Shown: in pieces, positions 7,362 through 11,952 of the stretch | How positions within the stretch are numbered: the stretch's first letter is position 1 | Layout: every line of letters begins with the position of its first letter | Source: JACJYE01 sp964432875 | GTDB taxonomy: Bacteria > Bacteroidota > Bacteroidia > Chitinophagales > Saprospiraceae | Length of the DNA: 11,952 bases | Reading direction: 5' to 3' | Assembly (NCBI GenBank): GCA_964432875.1 | Contig: CAYSPJ010000146.1 | Span: forward strand, 1-11,952 | Notes under the pieces: generated by a model | Seen by the model: the letters and a program-made list of their open reading frames with translations, nothing else | Told to the model about the DNA's origin: nothing | Database searches by the model: none | Position numbers and translations under genes: made by a program

Positions 7362-7411
7362 GGGGGGGAGGCTTTTCCCCAAGATGCGGAGCCTGGCTGA
7401 GTGCACCAGAA

Positions 7412-7443
7412 AGCTGGCGCGATGCCCCAGCTCGCGTTTTTTT
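7412..7443 (+). terminator. Probable intrinsic terminator of ligA
   Basis: About 50 bases after the ligA stop, two overlapping stems are possible: AGCTGG (7412-7417) with CCAGCT (7427-7432), or CGCGA (7418-7422) with TCGCG (7432-7436). The second is followed immediately by seven Ts (7437-7443), the layout of a Rho-independent terminator. The stem is short, so efficiency is uncertain. It would separate ligA from the hydrolase gene. Confidence 0.5.
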
Positions 7444-7515
7444 ATCCGGATGGTAAACTATCTGTGCCTTTCAGCCCTTTTAAACAAGGAGAGCGGCTAA
7501 TAAAACACACACCCA

Positions 7516-8298
7516 ATGCTGTACTATCAAACCCACATATTGGATCCCGAAGCGGAATGGGTCGTATTCATCCATGGCGCGGGAGGCAATATGACCACCT
7601 GGAAGTACCAGGTAGAGGCTTTTAAGCCTTTTTTTAACCTGTTGTTGCTGGATTTGCGCGGCCACGGCGCCTCTCAGGGGGTCGAGCCAGCATATCCCGC
7701 CTACAATTTCGACATCGTCACCGATGATGTGCTGGAGGTCATTGACTATTTGGGCATTCAGCGGGCGCATTTCCTGTCGCTCTCGCTGGGTAGTGTCGTG
7801 TTGCAGAAGCTGACCGAAAAAAGGCCGGAAGTGGTAGACAAAATCGTGATGGCTGGCGGCATCTTCCGGGCCACACCGATGCTCAAGCTATTCGTCTATT
7901 CGGCCAAGCTACTGAGCCGGGTGCTGCCTTTCCGCGTGCTGTACGATATCTTTTCCTGGATTGTGCTGCCGCGCAAAAACCACGAGCAGTCGCGGCGAAT
8001 ATTCCGCCTGCAGTCGCGCAAGATATCCCCTCCGGAGTTCCTCAAATGGGTGGCGATTTATCGGGATTTTTTCAGGATGCTACGCCAATCCTTCAAGCAC
8101 GAGCTGCGCCAGCTGAGCCTGATTGTCATGGGGGAAGAGGACCATATTTTTCTGCGTGCCGCCCAGCGCTTCGCTGCTATCCACCCCCTGGCGCACCTGG
8201 CCATCATCGAGCGCTGTGGCCATATCTGCAATATTGAGCAGTACGAGCGTTTCAACCAGATGGCCCTGGCTTTTTTGCGAGATAAGATAACGGTTTAG
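7516..8298 (+). CDS. Alpha/beta hydrolase fold protein
   Basis: A soluble 260-residue serine hydrolase of the alpha/beta fold; the substrate cannot be told from sequence. The strand-turn HGAGG (H20-G24) forms the oxyanion region, followed by LLLLDLRGHGAS. The nucleophile elbow is S88-L-S90-L-G92, so the family's usual GxSxG is SxSxG with S90 as likely nucleophile. The acid is D209 in GEEDH and the catalytic His is H236 in ERCGHICNIEQ. No signal peptide is present, so it is probably cytoplasmic. The ATG at 7516 begins four codons before the first predicted strand; an AAGGAG at 7486-7491 lies too far upstream to be its ribosome-binding site. The gene stands alone between the ligA terminator and a convergent minus-strand gene cluster. 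The lid region (about 115-195) is rich in Arg, Lys and aromatic residues. Fold assignment is strong; lipase, esterase or peptidase activity is open. Confidence 0.88.
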   Translation: MLYYQTHILDPEAEWVVFIHGAGGNMTTWKYQVEAFKPFFNLLLLDLRGHGASQGVEPAYPAYNFDIVTDDVLEVIDYLGIQRAHFLSLSLGSVVLQKLTEKRPEVVDKIVMAGGIFRATPMLKLFVYSAKLLSRVLPFRVLYDIFSWIVLPRKNHEQSRRIFRLQSRKISPPEFLKWVAIYRDFFRMLRQSFKHELRQLSLIVMGEEDHIFLRAAQRFAAIHPLAHLAIIERCGHICNIEQYERFNQMALAFLRDKITV

Positions 8299-8361
8299 GC
8301 TCGTTTTTTGCCACGCCTGCTCTCGGATATTCCCCAAAGGCAGTGTGGCTTTATTAACCTT

Positions 8362-8427
8362 GTTGCGATGGGGGTGCCGCGGGCTGAAAAGGGTGCTTTT
8401 CCCAGCCACGCGGAACCCCATCGCAAC
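8362..8427. repeat. 66-bp imperfect inverted repeat between convergent genes
   Basis: The outer arms GTTGCGATGGGG (8362-8373) and CCCCATCGCAAC (8416-8427) are perfectly complementary over 12 bp. Inside, CCGCG/CGCGG (8377-8381, 8409-8413), GGCTG/CAGCC (8382-8386, 8403-8407) and AAAAG/CTTTT (8387-8391, 8396-8400) continue the pairing with small bulges to a GGTG loop. It lies between the convergent hydrolase gene and Spy-like gene. No T-run follows on either strand, so it may be a REP/MITE-like mobile palindrome or a processed 3' structure rather than a classical terminator. Confidence 0.7.
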
Positions 8428-8475
8428 CTACTAATTACACAAGAATCCGGCTTTGTCGGAGTAGCCCTCACCTCA

Positions 8476-8510
8476 CCCTACCCCCCATTCCCTACCCCCT
8501 ACTCCCTACC
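8476..8510. repeat. Heptanucleotide tandem repeat, CCCTACC type
   Basis: Five 7-base units in tandem: CCCTACC, CCCCATT, CCCTACC, CCCTACT, CCCTACC (starts 8476, 8483, 8490, 8497, 8504). Degenerate heptads appear to extend to the left. Degenerate heptameric short tandem repeats of this kind are known from cyanobacteria (CCCCAPuT type). The tract lies just past the 3' end of the minus-strand gene at 8544. Confidence 0.75.
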
Positions 8511-8543
8511 TCGGCCATAAACCTCACTTTATTTTACCTGGCA

Positions 8544-8987
8544 TCAGCCCCGGCCCGAGCTTCTTTTCCTTTGCTGGGGGGCATTCTCGCGGCGCTCCTT
8601 GATTTTGCTGGCAGCATCCTGGCGGTTCTGTTGATATTTCGCGTACTGTTCATCAGTCAATACCTTGCGGAGCTCGCTGTCGCGGGAAGCTTCGATGGCT
8701 TCCAGGTCGGCGCGGCGCTGTTCCATATCCCTTTGGCGCTCGCCCCGCTTAGTTTCGTGCTTTTGAGCGTGTGCGAGGTGGATGGCATACACTTTCTGGT
8801 GCTGTTCCTCGCTTAGCCCAAGGTTTTCCTTCTGCTGGTCAGCCATTTTTTGAGCGCGTTCTTCTGCGCTCATCTGGGGCCTACCCTCGGTGGCAGTCCG
8901 GCCAGGCCGTTGAGCATTAGCGGCGGTAGCCAGCAATAGTACTAAACCCAAGAGCAGAAATTGGATGGCTTGCTTTGCATTTTTCAT
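8544..8987 (-). CDS. Small secreted Spy/LTXXQ-like protein
   Basis: A 147-residue exported protein with a clear signal peptide (hydrophobic core FLLLGLVLLLA, cleavage likely after A25 in ANA-Q). The mature part is almost entirely charged helix, rich in Glu, Lys, Arg and Gln. It carries two motif-like repeats: LGLSEEQHQKVYAIH (56-70) and LTDEQYAKYQQ (110-120), the latter fitting the LTXXQ signature of Spy/CpxP-type periplasmic proteins, which act as chaperones or envelope-stress and metal sensors in other bacteria. The C-terminal tail (about 128-147) is strongly basic. The gene starts 94 bases after the upstream oxidoreductase gene ends, so it may have its own promoter; TATCTTTA on the minus strand (9054-9061) is a poor -7 match. 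Function is inferred from architecture only; it could also be a DUF4890-type helical protein. Confidence 0.75.
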   Translation of the reverse strand: MKNAKQAIQFLLLGLVLLLATAANAQRPGRTATEGRPQMSAEERAQKMADQQKENLGLSEEQHQKVYAIHLAHAQKHETKRGERQRDMEQRRADLEAIEASRDSELRKVLTDEQYAKYQQNRQDAASKIKERRENAPQQRKRSSGRG

Positions 8988-9006
8988 CGTTCAATTGTTT
9001 TTGATT

Positions 9007-9036
9007 CCCCCTTTTGACGGCTAAAAGGCGAGGGGG
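9007..9036. repeat. Hairpin between oxidoreductase and Spy-like genes
   Basis: CCCCCTTTT (9007-9015) pairs with AAAAGG (9023-9028) and, after a CGA bulge, with GGG (9032-9034), around the 7-nt loop GACGGCT. No T-run follows on the minus strand (transcripts would read AATCAAAAAC), so it is not a clear terminator. It may lower expression or stabilise the 3' end of the upstream operon transcript. Confidence 0.4.
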
Positions 9037-9081
9037 TTTACTGAGGCTAATGCTAAAGATATGTTAAGGACAGAGCTCCCC

Positions 9082-9699
9082 TTACCTTTTCAACAGCTTA
9101 AACCCGATCTCCCGGCCTTGCCCCTGAAACATGGCGAGGTTGATCCAAAATAAGGCGAACTGCTCGAGCAGGCTAAACTTGTCGTTGCCGCCGATGTCGT
9201 AGCAGGCGGCGAAGCCCGCATCCAGCGCCAGTTGGCGGGCAGCAGCTTTGGCTTTTCCCGAATCGCCGGCCATGAACATATCCAGGGCCACATCGCCGTA
9301 GAGCGGGTTTTGCATATTGTTGGCACCGGTAGTATTGAAACACTTGACTACGTCTTTGCTAGCCGTATGAGCCAGGATGGCGTCGCCAGTATTGGCATAG
9401 CCCGCCGGGCCCCGGCCCATGACGATGTTCATGGCGTCAATGATGACCTTCCCCGTGGTATCGCCTAGCAATGAGGCAACTTCCGCCGCTGCTGTAGCTG
9501 GCACCGCAATTAGGACGGCCTCGGCTTGAAGCACGGCTTCTGCTATCGGGTGGGCAGAGGTATTGGGGTTTGCCAAGAGCGCCTGCCCCTTGAAGTGGCT
9601 GGGGTCTTTGACGCCCAAAAAAATCTGGTGCCCGGCCTGGGCCCATTTTGTCGCCAGCGCGCCGCCGACGTTTCCGGTTCCGATGATGGCAATTTTCAT
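9082..9699 (-). CDS. F420-dependent NADP oxidoreductase-like Rossmann protein
   Basis: A cytoplasmic 205-residue protein of the F420-dependent NADP oxidoreductase (Fno-like) family, which moves hydride between NADP(H) and a second carrier or substrate. The N-terminal Rossmann loop is G7-T-G9-N-V-G12, the second strand ends in FLGVKDP where NADP-type members use SR/VR-DP, and VLIAVPATA and VIIDAMN are the later conserved strands. KCFNTTGANNM corresponds to the family's conserved V-K-x-F-N-T stretch. The C-terminus (LLEQFALFWINLAMFQG) fits the family's final helices. Bacteroidota are not generally known to make coenzyme F420, so another acceptor or substrate is likely. The ATG follows the upstream channel-like gene's stop by one nucleotide, indicating co-translation. 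Family placement is good; the reaction is unknown. Confidence 0.87.
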   Translation of the reverse strand: MKIAIIGTGNVGGALATKWAQAGHQIFLGVKDPSHFKGQALLANPNTSAHPIAEAVLQAEAVLIAVPATAAAEVASLLGDTTGKVIIDAMNIVMGRGPAGYANTGDAILAHTASKDVVKCFNTTGANNMQNPLYGDVALDMFMAGDSGKAKAAARQLALDAGFAACYDIGGNDKFSLLEQFALFWINLAMFQGQGREIGFKLLKR

Positions 9700-9700
9700 G

Positions 9701-10045
9701 CTATTTCTGATTTTGGATTGATGATTGGTTTATGGATTTGATTGCCTGTGCCTCATGAACGATTTTCTCTGGCATAAAATACATGGCCGGCACGATACAA
9801 AAAATGGCGAAGGAGATATACACCGAAACGGGGCTGAACAGCGCATTAGACAAATACAGCAGCAGCGCCAGGCGGTTCTTGCGCTTGGCGCGCCGCTGTG
9901 CCGCTTTGCTGATCGTCTGATGGATCAGCTCTGCATCTATGACGTACCTGCGCAGTAAGGTAAAGGCCAAAGCATTCATGAAAAAGATGACCCCATCGCT
10001 GAAGGCCTCCAGGCGGCTGGTGGAAATGACAGGCTGCTCGGTCAT
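9701..10045 (-). CDS. TMEM175/DUF1211 channel-family protein lacking its central helices
   Basis: A 114-residue membrane protein that begins with the TMEM175 hallmark STSRLEAFSDGVI (first helix of these K+ channels), then passes directly into FFMNALAFTLLRRYV and a final hydrophobic segment (ALFSPVSVYISFAIFCIVP), which resemble helices 5 and 6. Bacterial members usually have about 200 residues and six helices, so roughly 80-90 residues (most of TM1 to TM4) appear missing. The join falls near 9984-9990, in frame. The protein would lack most of the pore-lining helix, so it is either a pseudogene in progress or a reduced protein with a new role. The start at 10045 (MTEQPV) gives the usual short N-terminus; an in-frame ATG at 10084 is possible. 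It follows the bestrophin gene by 45 bp and precedes the oxidoreductase gene by one base. The deletion is inferred from memory of the family, not from alignment. Confidence 0.75.
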   Translation of the reverse strand: MTEQPVISTSRLEAFSDGVIFFMNALAFTLLRRYVIDAELIHQTISKAAQRRAKRKNRLALLLYLSNALFSPVSVYISFAIFCIVPAMYFMPEKIVHEAQAIKSINQSSIQNQK

Positions 10046-10090
10046 GGCTTGTTTTTTTATGAATTCTACAATTCTACCTCCCATATATCC

Positions 10091-11035
10091 TCAAAACAAA
10101 TACCCCTCCTTCGGCTCCAGCTTGGGCGGCAGCTCCCGCTCGCCCAGCATTTCGCGCAGGTCCCGCTCGATGGTGTTGCACAAAGCAGCCAGGGGCACGT
10201 CGGTGATTTTGTTCTCGAAGGGGTCTTCGTTGGCCGCCCCGGTGCGCTCCATGATGACGAAGACGCCGGCAATGAGGATGGTCAGCGGGATGGCCAGCCA
10301 GGAGAAGCGGATGAGCCCTTCGCCCAGGAAGAAGCTCAGCAACCCAAAGGGCAGCAGGAAGGCAAAGAGCTGGACAAAGACCCGGGTGAAAAAGTCGTAC
10401 TGGCGAGGCAAAGGCGTATTTTTGATGCGCTCACAGCCACCTTGGTAGTTGGCCAGCGCCAGCAGTTGCCCTTCCATCTGGAAGCTGTCGAACCCGCCCA
10501 GGGTACCGTTGCCCATCGCCTCGTAAATCTTGCGCCCCATCATCAATTGCAGGTAGGAGGGCTTGTTTTGCGTGGCGATCAGCTCCTCGTACTCCACTGG
10601 CGGGAGTAAAGGGCGGAGCTCTTCCCAATCGCTCTGCTTGCGCAGGTGTAAGCGCAGGGCATGCACCCAGGCGATGCACTTATAGACCATATCCTGCTTG
10701 AAAGCCTCGCTGCGCGCCTGCACGTAATTGGTCTGGTGGGCATGGCTGTCCGTAAAGGTGATGACCAGCCGGGCCAGCACCCGGCTGGAGTTGACGATGC
10801 CGCCCCACAAAGTGCGTGCTTCCCACCATCGTCCATAAGCGGAGTTGTTGCGGAAAGCGACGAAAATGGCCAGGGCCGAGCCCAATACCCCGATGGGCGT
10901 GAAGTTCAGGCTCAGCCGCCCGCCCGACAGGGCAAACAGCACCCAGGCAGCAATCGACCACAGGATGATGAAAACCATGGGTCGCTTGATATATTGCCAC
11001 ACCTTGATGGGGCTAAAGTTTCTTTTGACGATCAT
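10091..11035 (-). CDS. Bestrophin-family anion channel (UPF0187)
   Basis: A 314-residue inner-membrane protein of the bestrophin family; characterised bacterial and animal members are pentameric anion or cation channels. Helix 1 is about residues 20-38 and helix 2 about 45-62, running into the signature FRNNSAYGRWWEAR (61-74), normally FRNNTSYDRWWEAR. Two further hydrophobic segments (VQLFAFLLPFGLLSFFLG and LAIPLTILIAGVFVIM) precede ERTGAANEDPFEN (from ~263), the conserved EDPFG-type motif, here with Glu in place of Gly after Phe (E270-N275), then TDVPLAALCNTIERDL. Start 11035 is chosen because its ATG overlaps the upstream barrel gene's stop as ATGA, the standard sign of translational coupling; an in-frame ATG at 11071 would overlap by 40 bases. 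The coupled outer-membrane barrel gene and the downstream TMEM175-like gene suggest a shared role in ion passage across the envelope. Ion selectivity cannot be judged. Confidence 0.93.
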   Translation of the reverse strand: MIVKRNFSPIKVWQYIKRPMVFIILWSIAAWVLFALSGGRLSLNFTPIGVLGSALAIFVAFRNNSAYGRWWEARTLWGGIVNSSRVLARLVITFTDSHAHQTNYVQARSEAFKQDMVYKCIAWVHALRLHLRKQSDWEELRPLLPPVEYEELIATQNKPSYLQLMMGRKIYEAMGNGTLGGFDSFQMEGQLLALANYQGGCERIKNTPLPRQYDFFTRVFVQLFAFLLPFGLLSFFLGEGLIRFSWLAIPLTILIAGVFVIMERTGAANEDPFENKITDVPLAALCNTIERDLREMLGERELPPKLEPKEGYLF

Positions 11036-11811
11036 TGCTTCAGGTTTGAAACGGAAAGGCCGAACACCCAAAAGGTATCCTGCCGTTTCACGCCAGTTAA
11101 CACGATGCTTTCATAGGTATAGTTGAAGCCTGTGCGGAAAAAGACCGCTTTGCTTAGCGGCAGCTCGGCAAACATATCTCCGTACAAGCGGTAATTATTG
11201 GCATCTTCCAGCGAAGGCTGCCCCCATAGTTCATAGCGCAAGCGGGCCCTGCCACCGCTCAGGCGGTGCTGGCCGAAGAGCCGCAGCGTAGCCCGGTAGG
11301 TGCGGATGGTCTTGCTGCCGTCGTAGGAGCGGTCCACATACGTATCGCGGTTGAAGCGCGCCTCCTCATAGGTCGCCGTCAGCGAGGCCTTGACGACCCG
11401 GTCTTCCGAGCGGGCCAGGGTGTAAGTGACGCCTGGCCCCAGTTGGTAGCGCAAAGCAAAATCGCGCCGCAGGTTGCGCTCGGCCCAGCCCATGAGGTAG
11501 GGGTAAACCCTCTTCTGGGGCGAAAGATAAAAAAAGTTGCGCGACAGCAGGTCGTTTTCGGTTTGGAAAGCGCCGAAAGTGCCATACTGGTACTGGTTGG
11601 AAGAGCGGAACGCCCAGCGCTCGTGCACGGTGGACAGATTGGCCGCGCCGATGAGAAGCAGCCGCTCCACGTTGCCCGTAATCCAACTGCCATTCACCGC
11701 CAGCTGGTAGCTGAAGGGAAGCGTGTCCGCCTCTGTCAATTGCGCCTGCCCAGACTGGAAAAATCCGAGCAAAAGCAAGATAGTCAATGCTAAATAATGC
11801 GCTTTGAACAT
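11032..11811 (-). CDS. DUF481-type outer-membrane beta-barrel protein
   Basis: A 259-residue exported protein with a signal peptide (LALTILLLLGFFQSGQA, cleavage likely after A23). The rest alternates polar and hydrophobic residues in short strands rich in Tyr, Phe, Arg and Asn, ending in FWVFGLSVSNLKQ, the pattern of an outer-membrane beta-barrel. Features such as GSWITGNVERLLL and SSNQYQYG, with repeated YxxxxxR strands, match the DUF481 (YdiY-like) family, whose function is unknown. Its stop codon overlaps the bestrophin start (ATGA), so it is the first gene of a coupled minus-strand operon. No convincing promoter was found in the repeat-rich 140 bases upstream. Another small porin-like family remains possible. 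Confidence 0.82.
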   Translation of the reverse strand: MFKAHYLALTILLLLGFFQSGQAQLTEADTLPFSYQLAVNGSWITGNVERLLLIGAANLSTVHERWAFRSSNQYQYGTFGAFQTENDLLSRNFFYLSPQKRVYPYLMGWAERNLRRDFALRYQLGPGVTYTLARSEDRVVKASLTATYEEARFNRDTYVDRSYDGSKTIRTYRATLRLFGQHRLSGGRARLRYELWGQPSLEDANNYRLYGDMFAELPLSKAVFFRTGFNYTYESIVLTGVKRQDTFWVFGLSVSNLKQ

Positions 11812-11828
11812 GATGATTGAATCTTATG

Positions 11829-11933
11829 CTACTGCCAACCGCCTTCCCGCTTCGCTCCGCTCAGACGGGATGTCGCTCCGCTCCAACTGCCTACTGCCTA
11901 CCGCCATCCCGCTCTCGCTGCGCTCGCCCGGGA
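11829..11933. repeat. Duplicated ~43-bp repeat built on TACYGCC heptamers
   Basis: Two related copies, 11829-11870 and 11891-11933, each run CTACTGCC, a second heptamer of (A/T)ACCGCC type, TCCCGCT, a TCGCT-rich core and GGGA. Heptamer tracts are visible: TACTGCC, AACCGCC, TTCCCGC from 11830, and AACTGCC, TACTGCC, TACCGCC, ATCCCGC from 11885. GACTGCC closes the window at 11946. TCGCTCCGCTC occurs twice, 21 bases apart (11852, 11873). In each copy TCCCG can pair with CGGGA to make a hairpin. This lies directly upstream of the minus-strand operon. Confidence 0.7.
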
Positions 11934-11947
11934 CGCCCTCCGGGCGA
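11924..11947. repeat. 8-bp GC-rich hairpin at the window end
   Basis: TCGCCCGG (11924-11931) and CCGGGCGA (11940-11947) are perfectly complementary around GACGCCCT. The reverse complement of 11933-11946, CGCCCGGAGGGCGT, is identical to 383-396, so the same hairpin motif occurs near both ends of this window in opposite orientation. It is probably a dispersed intergenic palindrome. Confidence 0.65.
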
Positions 11948-11952
11948 CTGCC

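Noticed and set aside
8476..8510. Possible CRISPR repeats in the heptamer tract
   Set aside because: Units are only 7 bases with no spacers; it is a simple tandem repeat.
11036..11071. Longer bestrophin start at 11071
   Set aside because: It would overlap the barrel gene by 40 bases, whereas the ATG at 11035 gives the standard ATGA overlap and a normal family N-terminus.
10661..11116. Plus-strand frames antisense to the bestrophin and barrel genes (also 11266-11793)
   Set aside because: They are shadows of well-supported minus-strand genes and carry no recognisable domain.

Overview
The window reads as a chromosomal piece of a moderately GC-rich Bacteroidota, most likely a Lewinella/Saprospiraceae-type bacterium. 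Three things suggest this: a ~986-residue secreted M16 'insulinase family' protease of a kind common in that phylum, an almost complete lack of Shine-Dalgarno sites in front of the genes, and a -33/-7 promoter of Bacteroidota type (TTG, 20 bp, TAnnYTTG) before ligA. The lineage is inferred from gene families only; no rRNA or tRNA gene is present.

Layout. Positions 1-802 hold no convincing gene. They form an island packed with short perfect palindromes and small direct repeats, with a terminator-like hairpin at 612-660. On the + strand follows a secreted M16 zinc metallopeptidase (803-3763), closed by a very strong intrinsic terminator (3828-3870). A more AT-rich minus-strand gene of the AbiEii nucleotidyltransferase-toxin family (4128 to about 5003) is broken near its N-terminus by a 100-N scaffold gap (4890-4989). 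Its cognate antitoxin is not visible and may lie in the gap. Next, on the + strand, are NAD-dependent DNA ligase ligA (5220-7361, own promoter, probable terminator) and an alpha/beta hydrolase (7516-8298).

From 8544 to 11811 all genes are on the minus strand. In transcription order they are a DUF481-type outer-membrane beta-barrel protein, a bestrophin-family anion channel (ATGA overlap with the barrel gene), a short TMEM175/DUF1211 K+ channel-family protein that appears to have lost its middle helices, an F420-dependent NADP oxidoreductase-like Rossmann protein (1 nt from the channel gene), and, after a 94-bp gap, a small secreted Spy/LTXXQ-like protein. The first four are spaced like an operon: an outer-membrane barrel plus two inner-membrane channel-type proteins plus a soluble NADP-type enzyme. 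Their joint role is unknown.

Heptanucleotide repeat tracts (CCCTACC type at 8476-8510, TACYGCC type at 11830-11912 and again at the window end) and GC-rich hairpins sit on both sides of this minus-strand cluster. One 14-nt hairpin motif occurs in opposite orientation near both ends of the window. The most notable single-gene oddities are the loss of one zinc-ligand cysteine in LigA and the internally deleted TMEM175-like channel. No CRISPR array, phage, insertion sequence or clearly new multi-gene system is visible.
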